41,979 bases of DNA from JANRKH01 sp033763595 (GTDB lineage Bacteria > Pseudomonadota > Alphaproteobacteria > Rickettsiales > Rickettsiaceae), in assembly GCA_033763595.1 (NCBI GenBank), contig JANRKH010000063.1, forward strand, positions 1-41,979, read 5' to 3'. Each line of letters starts with the position of its first letter. The first letter of the stretch is position 1. Positions 33,490-41,810 of this stretch are shown here, one piece after another. A program made the translations under genes and the position numbers. Under the pieces are notes generated by a model. It was given only the letters and a program-made list of their open reading frames with translations. It was not told the origin of the DNA and searched no databases.

Positions 33490-35262
33490 TCAGGACCTAT
33501 CTTTGTTGCCCTGGTTCAGAGCAGCGCCAAGTATGTCTCCTAGACTTGCGCCACTATCAACAGAACCATACTCTTTGATGGCCCTTTTTCTCTCATCTAG
33601 CTCAAACGCTTTTATTGAGAGATTTAATATGCCATCTTTACTAACATTTACCAGCTTAGCATCAATCTTATCACCTTCATGAAAACGGTCTGTTTTTTGA
33701 TCCGATTTGTCTGATGCAAGATCTGCTTTCTTTATTATACCTTCATGAAGACCATCTAATGTCTCTACGACTACGCTATCACCTTGTATTGATTTTATAA
33801 CAGCAGTTACCACAGTGCCCTTTTCAATTTTTGGCATTACTACACCTTGCTCTTTTGCTGACGAAGCACTTGATAATTTAACATCAGTCTCAGAAATTTG
33901 CTTGATTCCAAGACTTACCCTTTCTTTTTCTGTGTCAATTGCAAGAATCTTACATTCTATCTCATCGCCTCTTTTGAACTCCTTGAGCTTTTCGCTTGCG
34001 TGCTCTGAGGATATATCAGACTCATGCACCATTCCATCGATTTCATCTCCTATTGCAACAAACAATCCAAAATCAGCCACATTCCTCACAACTCCTTTTA
34101 TTATGTCGCCAACTTTATTATTCTCGAAAAACTTTTCCCATGGATTTTCCTTACATTGCTTAATACTTAGCGAAATTCTATGTTTCTGCTCATCAACTTC
34201 AAGAACAACAAAATCCACATCCTGACCTATAGTGAGCAACTTTTTTGGGTTTTGGTTTGACTTCAGCCATGAAATTTCAGAAGAATGGACCAATCCTTCG
34301 ATGCCGTCTTTTATTTCTACAAAAGCACCATATTCAGTTAAGTTAGTCACTTTACCAGAGATTTTCTTACCAACAGGAAACTCTTCTTTAATTCCATTCC
34401 AAGGGTTCTGATCAAGTTGCCTCATTCCTAATGAAATACGTTTAGTTTCCTCGTTAAACTTGATAACCATAACTTTGACTTTTTGTCCCATGGATAAAAC
34501 TTCAGATGGATGGTTAATTCTTGTCCACGAAATATCAGTTACGTGTAAAAGACCATCTACAGTACCTAAATCTATAAATGCACCATAGTCAGTTATATTT
34601 TTTACAAAACCCTCAAGAATCATCCCCTCTTTAATTTTAGAGAGCATTTCCTCTCTTGCGCCAGATCGTGAATCCTCAAGAATTGCTCTCCTAGATACAA
34701 CTATATTTCCTAGCTTTTTATCCATTTTTAAAATTTTAAATGGCTGAACTATATCCATTAGAGGCTCAAGGTCCTTTATCGGCCTCACGTCCACCTGACT
34801 CCCAGGTAAAAATGCTACAACACCAGATAAATCTACAGTGAAACCTCCTTTGACTCTGCTAAAAATTACTCCATCTACTAATTGCTCATTTTCGTGAGCT
34901 TTTTCCAAAATCTCCCAGGATTCTTCTCTGATAGCTTTTTCTCTACTGAGAACAGTGCGCCCGTTGGAGCCTTCGAGTCTTTCAACATAAACATCAACAC
35001 CCTCGCCCACCATAGGGGGGTCTTGATCAACGACTAGCTTAAACTCATTTATTGGAATTCTACCTTCATTTTTAAGGCCTACATCTACAATAACTGTATC
35101 GCCATCTATGCCAACCACTATACCCCTAACTACCGTACCTTCTTTAACTTTTGATAATGTAGTCGATGTTACTAATTCTTCAAAATTCTCCAAAAATGTT
35201 ACATCTGGCATTTCTGGGATATATTTTTGCTTTGTTTTGAGCTTTTGGAATGATGGTTGCAT
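33490..35262 (-). CDS. rpsA: 30S ribosomal protein S1
   Basis: Binds mRNA on the 30S subunit and promotes initiation on structured or weakly Shine-Dalgarno messages. From the ATG at 35262 (MQPSFQKLK) it is 590 residues. The frame continues to a TTG at 35283, and a later ATG (MPDVTFLENF, near 35211) is also possible. Six S1 OB-fold repeats can be followed, with repeated G-x-x-x-G-x-V and Y-G-A-F-V/I-D-L type motifs, for example ITDYGAFIDLGTVDGLLHVTDISWTRINHP and LTEYGAFVEIKDGIEGLVHSSEISW. The C-terminal repeats are more diverged. Both ends border repeat-rich gaps. Confidence 0.96.
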   Translation of the reverse strand: MQPSFQKLKTKQKYIPEMPDVTFLENFEELVTSTTLSKVKEGTVVRGIVVGIDGDTVIVDVGLKNEGRIPINEFKLVVDQDPPMVGEGVDVYVERLEGSNGRTVLSREKAIREESWEILEKAHENEQLVDGVIFSRVKGGFTVDLSGVVAFLPGSQVDVRPIKDLEPLMDIVQPFKILKMDKKLGNIVVSRRAILEDSRSGAREEMLSKIKEGMILEGFVKNITDYGAFIDLGTVDGLLHVTDISWTRINHPSEVLSMGQKVKVMVIKFNEETKRISLGMRQLDQNPWNGIKEEFPVGKKISGKVTNLTEYGAFVEIKDGIEGLVHSSEISWLKSNQNPKKLLTIGQDVDFVVLEVDEQKHRISLSIKQCKENPWEKFFENNKVGDIIKGVVRNVADFGLFVAIGDEIDGMVHESDISSEHASEKLKEFKRGDEIECKILAIDTEKERVSLGIKQISETDVKLSSASSAKEQGVVMPKIEKGTVVTAVIKSIQGDSVVVETLDGLHEGIIKKADLASDKSDQKTDRFHEGDKIDAKLVNVSKDGILNLSIKAFELDERKRAIKEYGSVDSGASLGDILGAALNQGNKDRS

Positions 35263-35283
35263 TAAGTTACCTAGCGATAGCAA

Positions 35284-35623
35284 GTGCCTTTACTATCAAT
35301 ATAATATTGTTAATCTAAAGCTATTGATTGGCACAATCAATGCTTGTGTAAATATTGAGAATCAAAATCGAAAAAATACAAGATTTCTTCGAGGTTGGCA
35401 ATCAGAAAATCAAATAAGAACAATGCTTATTCAAAAAATGGTCCTAATACATTGGACACATGCATAATTTAGTTTTTATATTCAAAGACAATCGCGCTAT
35501 TAGCAACGCTAATGAAAGAATAAAATTTCGAGTGAAATTTTGGGCTCGCCTAAAATACACCTATGTAGAAACTATCTTTGTTTTACAAATTCATAGCACG
35601 CATATCTTATTTTTAGAATTTAA
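35284..35623. other. 340-bp gap upstream of rpsA, nothing clear
   Basis: AT-rich sequence that should hold the rpsA promoter. Short frames across it lack any recognisable coding features. No repeat match was seen. Confidence 0.4.
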
Positions 35624-35802
35624 TAAACCTCTTCTCTGGCAAACTATACTCCTAGAAGCACTTGTGCTGAGCCCAGCCTTGTGCTTAGCCCGTCCAAGGC
35701 CCGATAGGAGGCTCAACTACCTCTTTCTCACGCCTAGCTGTTTTGGTTTCAGAGAGCTCCTACAACTAGATCGATAGGCGCGGGTTTTCCGTAGAGGTCC
35801 TA
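35624..35802. repeat. R3-like repeat, diverged (about 179 bp)
   Basis: TAAACCTCTTCTCTGGCAAA and ACTATACTCCTAG at the left, GGGTTTTCCGTAGAGGTCC at the right, resembling R3 termini. The interior is not like the other copies. Confidence 0.55.
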
Positions 35803-35880
35803 CTTATATACTAATTCTGCGTAGATTACTGTAAACCTGATATTTTGTTATTGTTTCTATACTCCGTTTCTCAATTATAT

Positions 35881-36027
35881 TAGGTCTCTTCGGAAACTCG
35901 CTCCTGGGGGGCAAGTAGCTGGCGCAGGCGGAGCGCAAAAACCGCTGCGTACATGAGGTACGTGAGGATTTGAACAACAAGGCAACAACGCAATTGCCTA
36001 TAGGAGTAGAATTTCCGAAGAGGTCTA
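35881..36027. mobile_element. R3 repeat, copy b, inverted (147 bp)
   Basis: TAGGTCTCTTCGGAAACTCG at the left and GAATTTCCGAAGAGGTCTA at the right are inverted repeats. Its interior is the reverse complement of copy a (GAGCGCAAAAACCGCTGCGT, ACGTGAGGATTTGAAC, AATTGCCTATAGGAGTAGA). Confidence 0.8.
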
Positions 36028-36084
36028 TTTCACACACAGAAGCTTTCTTTACTAGCAAAAATTCTTATAATACAAAAAACCATT

Positions 36085-36205
36085 TATAAATGATTTAAGT
36101 CGATTTCTCTAAATCCACCTGTAGGCAAATATTTATGTACATTTACTCAAGCAAGTCATAAAAATTAATATGCTCAAGTTTAATTTCCTGAAATAAGATA
36201 TTACA
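36085..36205. repeat. degenerate R4 repeat next to rpsQ
   Basis: TAAATGATTTAAGTCG, then TCTAAATCCACCTG, ATTTATGTACATTTACTC and AAAATTAATATGCTCAAGTT appear in R4 order, but both ends are eroded. Confidence 0.4.
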
Positions 36206-36228
36206 AAGCTTAGTAGTTATAGCCTAGA

Positions 36229-36468
36229 TTACTCAGCAGATTCCTTCAGCACCTGCCATTTTTTTGTTCTAGAAATTGGTCTGCACTCAATAATCCGAAC
36301 TTTTTGACCTTCTTTACATGACGAATCTTCGTCATGGACTGCATATTTTTTAGAAACTGTAACTGTTTTATGATATTTCTTGTGAGCAAATCTACGTTCA
36401 ACTTTTACCAAAGCTGTTTTTTGAGCTTTTGTGCTCACAACTATTCCTGTCAAAATTCTTTTAGGCAT
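36229..36468 (-). CDS. rpsQ: 30S ribosomal protein S17
   Basis: Primary rRNA-binding protein of the 30S subunit. 79 residues with the family's start PKRILTGIVVSTKAQKTALVKVERRFAHKKYHKTVTVSKKYAVHDE and the VRIIECRPISRTKKWQVL end. It is complete. It is the last gene of the S10 cluster in this window. In related genomes rplN, rplX and rplE normally follow; here a repeat-filled gap and then rpsA follow. The start is 2 bp downstream of the rpmC stop. Confidence 0.97.
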   Translation of the reverse strand: MPKRILTGIVVSTKAQKTALVKVERRFAHKKYHKTVTVSKKYAVHDEDSSCKEGQKVRIIECRPISRTKKWQVLKESAE

Positions 36469-36470
36469 AA

Positions 36471-36674
36471 TTAATTCTTCTGTTGTTTTTGGTTAAGGAT
36501 AGTAAACATCCTTGCTATTTCTTTTTTTGCGACTTTAAATCCGCTAGTATCTGACAATTCGCCTAGCTTTAACTTAAACCTTAGGGCTAACAAATCTTTC
36601 TTCTTTTGGTATATAGTATTTTTAATATCATCTAGAATTAAGGATGAAATTTTATTACTGGTTCTTTTACTCAT
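36471..36674 (-). CDS. rpmC: 50S ribosomal protein L29
   Basis: Sits near the peptide exit tunnel and helps bind trigger factor and SRP. 67 residues, all helical: KDLLALRFKLKLGELSDTSGFKVAKKEIARMFTILNQK, matching the family's L-F-x-L-R-x-Q-x-x-x-G-x-l-x-n-x-x-x-i-r-x-v-r-R-x-I-A-R-i-x-T pattern. The N-terminus is longer than usual by a few residues. It overlaps the rplP stop by 8 bp, so translation is coupled. Confidence 0.94.
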   Translation of the reverse strand: MSKRTSNKISSLILDDIKNTIYQKKKDLLALRFKLKLGELSDTSGFKVAKKEIARMFTILNQKQQKN

Positions 36675-37077
36675 AACGTCTTACTATTTTTGTTCTTGTG
36701 GGTAACTTCGCGCTTGCTAGTTCTAATGCTCTTATTGCAACTAAATCTGGAACTCCATCTACTTCAAACAAAATCCTACCAGGAGATACTCTTACCGCAA
36801 AAAACTCAGGAGAACCCTTTCCCTTACCCATTCTCACCTCTGCAGGTTTTTTTGAAACAGGAATATCTGGGAAAATTTTAATCCATAATTTTCCTTGTCT
36901 TTTCATGTACCTCACAGCGGCTCTTCTAGCAGCTTCAATTTGTCTTGAAGTGATTCTATCCATATCTAGAGATTTTAAACCAAACTCTCCAAAAGCCAGC
37001 ATAGTACCTGCTTTAGACTTTGCTACTACTCGGCCCTTTTGAGCTTTTCTAAATTTTTGTTTCTTTGGACTTAACAT
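36667..37077 (-). CDS. rplP: 50S ribosomal protein L16
   Basis: Binds 23S rRNA near the A site and is needed for peptidyl transfer. 136 residues is the standard length. It starts LSPKKQKFRKAQKGRV, and has the AGTMLAFGEFGLKSLDMDRITSRQIEAARRAA block, with RKGQKLW-type sequence as RQGKLWIKIFPDIPVSKKPAEVRMGKGKGSPEFFAVRVSPGRILFEVDGV. Upstream is an unusual noncoding stretch of 670 bp separating it from rpsC, so it may have its own promoter. Confidence 0.97.
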   Translation of the reverse strand: MLSPKKQKFRKAQKGRVVAKSKAGTMLAFGEFGLKSLDMDRITSRQIEAARRAAVRYMKRQGKLWIKIFPDIPVSKKPAEVRMGKGKGSPEFFAVRVSPGRILFEVDGVPDLVAIRALELASAKLPTRTKIVRRYE

Positions 37078-37747
37078 TTTTTTCCTTAAAAATTAAATAA
37101 TAACATATTTTGCAAAATTAGATCATAATAAGATTTAGCTTACTAGTCATTCTACTTGCAGAAATGCCAACTAGCACTAATCAACAATCAACTTATCCAG
37201 ACTATCAATGTGAGTATATTTCACGGAACTTCATCCTATCAGGGTCATAATTAATCTGTTTAGGTTTTCGTTCAAAGCATCGCTTTTGTCCTTTTTTACA
37301 CTAAACCTTAGTTATATTTTCTTACTATTGTGAAGCTATACACACTCAATTACATTTCAATTATACTAGTTTCATTTTAAAAATGATCCTAATGAACTTC
37401 GAGGGCGTTAGCTTTGTGGAGCTATTATATATACGCTTACTTAGCGAAACACCAAAATTCATATGTTTAATTTTTTCTGGGAATTGTCTTATATCAAAAC
37501 CCTTTTTACGAATCTTAAGCTACAAGTTTTGTATCTAACATACGTTAAGTCTTATACTTACTGATAATATTAGCAACTCATGAATTTAGCTTCAAAAGAC
37601 GTTTCTGAGATTACAGTCTACATAAAAAATCAAACAAAAGTTCAAAAGAATTTAACGCCTTAATAATAAAAACTTGGCCAAACAAAACTTCGTCAATTGG
37701 AAAAGTACAACCTCAGTTCTAAAACATTCGAAGCGTAGTGTTTCAAA
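37078..37747. other. 670-bp noncoding gap inside the S10 gene run
   Basis: Separates rpsC from rplP, which normally adjoin. A degenerate R4 copy is recognisable at about 37378-37500 (AAAAATGATCCTAATGAAC, TATATACGCTTACTTAGCG, CCAAAATTCATATG). The rest (37078-37377 and 37501-37747) has no open frame and no recognisable RNA gene. It may be decayed repeats or a promoter region for rplP. Confidence 0.6.
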
Positions 37748-38434
37748 TTAATTGGCACTAAGCTTTACAGACGAAACTAGCTCTTTATCTCTCTTTTTAA
37801 TCTCTGCAAGGTCACCTTTGTAGATCCATACTTTCACACCTAAAACTCCGTAAGTCGTTTTTGCTTCTGAGATAGAGTATGAAATATCAGCTCTAAGTGT
37901 ATGTAATGGCACTCCTCCCTCGCGATACCACTCTGTTCTAGCGATCTCTGCACCCCCTAATCTTCCAGATACGCTCACTCTGATTCCTTTAGCTCCTTGC
38001 TTTAAAGAAGCCTGGATAGATCTTTTCATTGCTCTTCTGAAAGAAACTCTCTTCTCCAGTTGCTTTGCAATCGTCTGGGCTACTAACTCAGAATCTATAT
38101 CTGGCTTTTTTACTTCGTGTATATTGATGAACACTTCTGAGTTTGTTATTTTAACAAGCTTTTTTTTCAAAATCTCAATATCTCCACCACTTTTACCAAT
38201 TATAGCACCTGGTTTTTTAGCATGAATATTAACTACTACGCTTTTATTCGAAGGTCGTTCTATAATAACTTTACTAATAAACGCAGATTCACAATCCTTT
38301 TTTACCAAGGATCTTATTTTCAGATCTTGCAACAATAATGAACCGTATTCTTTTTCTGCGTACATTAGTGATTGCCATCCTTTGATAAGGGTTGGGCCTA
38401 CTCTTAGCCCATTTGGATTAACTTTTTGACCCAT
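37748..38434 (-). CDS. rpsC: 30S ribosomal protein S3
   Basis: Forms the mRNA entry tunnel with S4 and S5. From the ATG at 38434 it is 228 residues: MGQKVNPNGLRVG, then the KH domain with KKPGAIIGKSGGDIEILKKKLVKI, then the C-terminal domain with GAKGIRVSVSGRLGGAEIARTEWYREGGVPLHTLRADI and TYGVLGVKVWIYKG. The ATG overlaps the last base of the rplV stop (TGATG). An in-frame TTG one codon earlier is unlikely to be the start. Confidence 0.97.
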   Translation of the reverse strand: MGQKVNPNGLRVGPTLIKGWQSLMYAEKEYGSLLLQDLKIRSLVKKDCESAFISKVIIERPSNKSVVVNIHAKKPGAIIGKSGGDIEILKKKLVKITNSEVFINIHEVKKPDIDSELVAQTIAKQLEKRVSFRRAMKRSIQASLKQGAKGIRVSVSGRLGGAEIARTEWYREGGVPLHTLRADISYSISEAKTTYGVLGVKVWIYKGDLAEIKKRDKELVSSVKLSAN

Positions 38435-38790
38435 CAAACACTCCCAACTTTTTCGTTCAAGCTTATATATAAATTACTAAAGAACTTGAGGATTTTTCCA
38501 GCTCTACCCCTTCCTTTAGTTTGCATTCTCTTCATGACTATAGATTTTCCCACAGTCGCAGAAGCTACTACTAGATTATCGATATCAAGTCCATAGTTAT
38601 TCTCTGCGTTAGCTATTGCAGATTTTAGGCATTTCCTCACATCTTGCGCTATTCTTTTTTTAGAAAAAGAAAGCTGCACTAGGGCTTCTGATGCCTTTAA
38701 ATTTCTTATAGACTGAGCCACTAGATTTAATTTTCTAGGACTTATCCTTAATCTTTTGATTGAAGACTGAACTAAACTCTCTCTATCCAT
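38434..38790 (-). CDS. rplV: 50S ribosomal protein L22
   Basis: Lines the peptide exit tunnel. 118 residues with SIKRLRISPRKLNLVAQSIRN, KSAIANAENNYGLDIDNLVVASATVGKSIVMKRMQTKGRGRAGKILK. The last stretch matches the family's beta-hairpin tip (R-x-x-P-R-A-x-G-R-A). It lies 4 bp downstream of rpsS and is coupled with rpsC. Confidence 0.96.
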   Translation of the reverse strand: MDRESLVQSSIKRLRISPRKLNLVAQSIRNLKASEALVQLSFSKKRIAQDVRKCLKSAIANAENNYGLDIDNLVVASATVGKSIVMKRMQTKGRGRAGKILKFFSNLYISLNEKVGSV

Positions 38791-38794
38791 AATA

Positions 38795-39073
38795 CTATTT
38801 CTTTTTTACTTTCTTATCGGTGCCATGGCCATAATATGTTCTTGTAGGCGCAAATTCACCAAGCTTTCTACCCACCATCTCTACCGAGACAGAAACTGGT
38901 ATGAATTTATTACCATTATAAACACCAAAAGTTACTCCTACAAAATCAGGAATAATAGTAGATCTTCTTGACCATGTTTTTATAATTTCTCCCCGAGTTG
39001 ATTCTTTTACTTTTTGCACTTTTTTTAGTAGAGATGCATCAACAAAAGGACCTTTCCAAATTGATCTAGCCAT
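38795..39073 (-). CDS. rpsS: 30S ribosomal protein S19
   Basis: Forms a complex with S13 in the 30S head. 92 residues: ARSIWKGPFVDASLLKKVQKV, then KTWSRRSTIIPDFVGVTFGVYNGNKFIPVSVSVEMVGRKLGEFAPTRTYYGHG, the strongly conserved block. The length is normal. It starts 1 bp after the rplB stop. Confidence 0.97.
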   Translation of the reverse strand: MARSIWKGPFVDASLLKKVQKVKESTRGEIIKTWSRRSTIIPDFVGVTFGVYNGNKFIPVSVSVEMVGRKLGEFAPTRTYYGHGTDKKVKKK

Positions 39074-39074
39074 G

Positions 39075-39896
39075 TTATTTTCTCTTCTTAATTATAAATT
39101 TAGACGTAAGCTTATTTTTTCTGGTCTTTTTACCTTTAGTCGATTTGCCCCAAGGAGTTACAGGATGCCTTCCGCCAGATGTTTTCCCCTCGCCGCCTCC
39201 ATGTGGGTGATCTACTGGGTTCATAGCAACCCCTCTTACGGTAGGTCTGATACCCTTCCATCTGCTTCGACCAGCTTTTCCTACTGTTTCATTTTGATGG
39301 TCTGGATTAGATACTGTTCCTATTGTTGCTTTACACTCAAGAGGCACCATCCTAAGCTCTCCAGATCTTAATTTAATCTGAGCAAAACCATTATCTTTTC
39401 CGGCTATCTGAGCGTAAGCGCCTGCTGACCTTGCAAGTTGACCTCCCTTTCCGGACTTCATTTCTACATTATGGATCATTGTACCAATAGGAATGAATTT
39501 GAGCTGTAAAGTATTTCCAATCTTGATGTCTGCTTTATTGCTTGAAATAACCTTATCACCAATTTTTATTTTATTAGGAGATATTATGTATGAATACTCG
39601 CCATCGTCATATTTTATTAATGCTATAAAAGATGATCTGTTAGGGTCATACTCAATTCTCTCTACCGTAGCTTCTACTTCAAGCTTTTTTCTTTTAAAAT
39701 CAACTAGCCTGTAGAGTTTTTTATGCCCTCCACCTTTGTGCCAGCAAGTTATTCTACCTAAATTATTTCTTCCTCCGGTACTTTTTTTTCCTTTGGTCAA
39801 AGATTTCATAGGCTTCCCACTCCATAGTTCAGAACGGTCCAATTTAACATAATTTCTTGTTGATTGAGTTACAGGCTTATGCGATATAAGAGCCAT
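39075..39896 (-). CDS. rplB: 50S ribosomal protein L2
   Basis: Needed for subunit joining and peptidyl transfer. 273 residues with GRNNLGRITCWHKGGGHKKLYR, VERIEYDPNRSSFIAL, and the C-terminal VRGVAMNPVDHPHGGGEGKTSGGRHPVTPWG containing the conserved His. A strong Shine-Dalgarno (AGGAGG, about 39903-39908) lies 6 bases before the ATG. It overlaps rplW by one base. Confidence 0.98.
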   Translation of the reverse strand: MALISHKPVTQSTRNYVKLDRSELWSGKPMKSLTKGKKSTGGRNNLGRITCWHKGGGHKKLYRLVDFKRKKLEVEATVERIEYDPNRSSFIALIKYDDGEYSYIISPNKIKIGDKVISSNKADIKIGNTLQLKFIPIGTMIHNVEMKSGKGGQLARSAGAYAQIAGKDNGFAQIKLRSGELRMVPLECKATIGTVSNPDHQNETVGKAGRSRWKGIRPTVRGVAMNPVDHPHGGGEGKTSGGRHPVTPWGKSTKGKKTRKNKLTSKFIIKKRK

Positions 39897-40186
39897 TAGT
39901 TTATACCTCCTGAATAATCTATCATGTTGTTTTCTTCGAGCGTGACAATAGCTTTCTTGAGATCTTGACGCTTACCTAAAACACCTTTAAATCTTTTTGT
40001 TTTGCCAGGTAGGATAATAATATTTACTTTTTTAACTTTAACAGTAAATATTTTCTCCACTGCTTTTGCGACATTTTCCTTAGTCGCATCCTTCGATACT
40101 ACAAAAGAATATTTTCCATTTTCGCCTTGTAAAGAAGATTTTTCTGTTACAACAGGGCGTTTAATTATGTCGAATAGTGTTTTCAT
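39896..40186 (-). CDS. rplW: 50S ribosomal protein L23
   Basis: Near the exit tunnel; docking site for trigger factor. 96 residues: FDIIKRPVVTEKSSLQGENGKYSFVVSKDATKENVAKAVEKIFTVKVKKVNIIILPGKTKRFKGVLGKRQDLKKAIVTL, matching the family through its length. It overlaps rplD by 4 bp (ATGA type). Confidence 0.96.
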   Translation of the reverse strand: MKTLFDIIKRPVVTEKSSLQGENGKYSFVVSKDATKENVAKAVEKIFTVKVKKVNIIILPGKTKRFKGVLGKRQDLKKAIVTLEENNMIDYSGGIN

Positions 40187-40815
40187 TTTTTCAACCTCTC
40201 AGAAAGTTGCTCAAGTCCTGACTTTGAAATAATCAGACAATCATGTTTTAATATGTCATAAACGTTTGCTCCTATCTGGGGTACACCATTTACAAAGTAC
40301 AAAGAAGATGATGCTTTTTTGAAATTTTCATTCAAATTTTCGCCGTCTATTACAAAGTAACTTTTAAAACCAAATTTCTTTATTTTTTTTGTTAACGCCG
40401 AGGTCTTTGGCTCTGCAATTTGAAGATCGTTAATTATAAATATTTTATTTTCTTGCGCCTTGATCGATATAGCATGTCTTAAACCTAAACTTCTCACTTT
40501 CTTGTTAAGTTTAAACTCGTGGCTTCTTAGGACTGGGCCATGTGAGACAGCGCCTCCTCTCATATGGACTTGTCTCTTAGAACCCTGCCTAGCCTTACCA
40601 GTGCCTTTTTGGCTGTGCGGCTTTTTAGTAGTACCTGATACTGCAGATATAGTTTTTGTCAAATGGTTACCATCTCTTCTTTTAGCGAGCTGCCAATCAA
40701 CCACCCTTTTTATGATATCAGGCCTCTGCTCAAGGCCGAAAATCTTCGGATCAACCTCAATGTCTCCTAGCTCATTTTTATCTAAGTCGTATAGTTTTTG
40801 CGTCATTGTAGTCAT
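40183..40815 (-). CDS. rplD: 50S ribosomal protein L4
   Basis: Lines the exit tunnel and, in some bacteria, autoregulates the S10 operon. 210 residues with RGGAVSHGPVLRSHEFKLNKKVRSLGLRHAIS, preceded by VSGTTKKPHSQKGTGKARQGSKRQVHMRGGA, the conserved extended loop. The C-terminal domain is somewhat diverged. It starts 5 bp after rplC. I found no obvious S10 leader hairpin before rpsJ. Confidence 0.96.
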   Translation of the reverse strand: MTTMTQKLYDLDKNELGDIEVDPKIFGLEQRPDIIKRVVDWQLAKRRDGNHLTKTISAVSGTTKKPHSQKGTGKARQGSKRQVHMRGGAVSHGPVLRSHEFKLNKKVRSLGLRHAISIKAQENKIFIINDLQIAEPKTSALTKKIKKFGFKSYFVIDGENLNENFKKASSSLYFVNGVPQIGANVYDILKHDCLIISKSGLEQLSERLKK

Positions 40816-40819
40816 ATGC

Positions 40820-41452
40820 TTACTTCTTTATAGAATCTCTGATGTACAGAATAGAGCCTGTTTTGCCTGGCACAGATCCTTTAACTATTATTAATCTTTC
40901 TTCTGGCTTTACATCCATAATCTTTAAATTTAGGATTGTTACTTTCTCATCACCTAGGTGACCAGCCATTTTTTTATTCTTAAACACTCTTCCGGGATCT
41001 TGCCTTCCCCCTGTAGAGCCATGAGATCTATGAGTAATTGAAACTCCGTGTGTAGCTTCAAGTCCTCTAAAATTATGTCTTTTCATCGCTCCTGCAAAGC
41101 CTTTGCCCTTTGAAATACCTTTTACATCAATGAACTGCCCACTTGCAAAGTGGTCAACGTTTAATTCCGTGCCTATTGCTAGTAAATTATCTTCAGACAC
41201 CCTAAATTCCTTAAGTATTTTTTTTGCCGGAACATTAGCATTTTCGAAAAGTTTCTTTTCTGGTTTTTTGACTTTATTTAATTTTTTCTCGCCGTATCCA
41301 AGTATAACAGCTGAGTAACCATCTCTGCCTTCAGTTTTTCTTTCAACCACATGTGAGATCTCCATTTTTAATAGAGTCACCTGCGTCCTTTCACCAGATT
41401 CTAAAAAAAGAGATGTAGAACCTAATTTTTCAACTACTAGACCTGTTCTCAT
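40820..41452 (-). CDS. rplC: 50S ribosomal protein L3
   Basis: One of the first proteins to bind 23S rRNA. 210 residues: MRTGLVVEKLGSTSLFLESGERTQVTLLKM, then KGKGFAGAMKRHNFRGLEATHGVSITHRSHGSTGGRQDPGRVFKNKKMAGHLG, the conserved core. The conserved Gln that can be methylated by PrmB is in this block (the GS-T-G-Q position reads GSTGGRQ). A strong Shine-Dalgarno (AAGGAGGT, about 41460-41467) lies inside the rpsJ end, and the ATG overlaps the rpsJ stop by one base. Confidence 0.97.
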   Translation of the reverse strand: MRTGLVVEKLGSTSLFLESGERTQVTLLKMEISHVVERKTEGRDGYSAVILGYGEKKLNKVKKPEKKLFENANVPAKKILKEFRVSEDNLLAIGTELNVDHFASGQFIDVKGISKGKGFAGAMKRHNFRGLEATHGVSITHRSHGSTGGRQDPGRVFKNKKMAGHLGDEKVTILNLKIMDVKPEERLIIVKGSVPGKTGSILYIRDSIKK

Positions 41453-41775
41453 TATGATACACCTCCTTCAAGTTGAATTTGCGCATCCACTCCGACTGGC
41501 AGATCCACTTTCATCAATGCATCAACTGTTTGCGGTGTAGGAAAGCTTATTATGATCAGTCTTTTTTGAGTTCTAATCTCAAATTGTTCTCTTGACTTTT
41601 TGTTAACGTGAGGTGATCTAATCACAGTAAATCTTCTCACGTCTCTAGGTAATGGTATAGGACCACTAACCTCAGCGCCAGTTCTTTTGATTGTGCTTAC
41701 TATATCCACAGATGCACGATCTAGAAGTTTATGATCAAAAGACTTGAGTCTTAATTTAATTTTTTGGCTGTTCAT
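41452..41775 (-). CDS. rpsJ: 30S ribosomal protein S10
   Basis: 30S head protein and, in transcription, partner NusE of NusB. 107 residues: KIKLRLKSFDHKLLDRASVDIVSTIKRTGAEVSGPIPLPRDVRRFTVIRSPHVNKKSREQFEIRTQKRLI, a full match to the family through the loop containing the conserved S-P-H-v-n-K-k-S-R-e-Q-F. It is preceded by tuf with a 35-bp gap, as in Rickettsia. Confidence 0.98.
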   Translation of the reverse strand: MNSQKIKLRLKSFDHKLLDRASVDIVSTIKRTGAEVSGPIPLPRDVRRFTVIRSPHVNKKSREQFEIRTQKRLIIISFPTPQTVDALMKVDLPVGVDAQIQLEGGVS

Positions 41776-41810
41776 TTCTCACCATCTATTACTATTCTTA
41801 CTTTTATACA

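Noticed and set aside
35108..35777. Two plus-strand frames over and upstream of rpsA
   Set aside because: One is largely antisense to rpsA, the other covers an R3-like repeat; neither has coding features.
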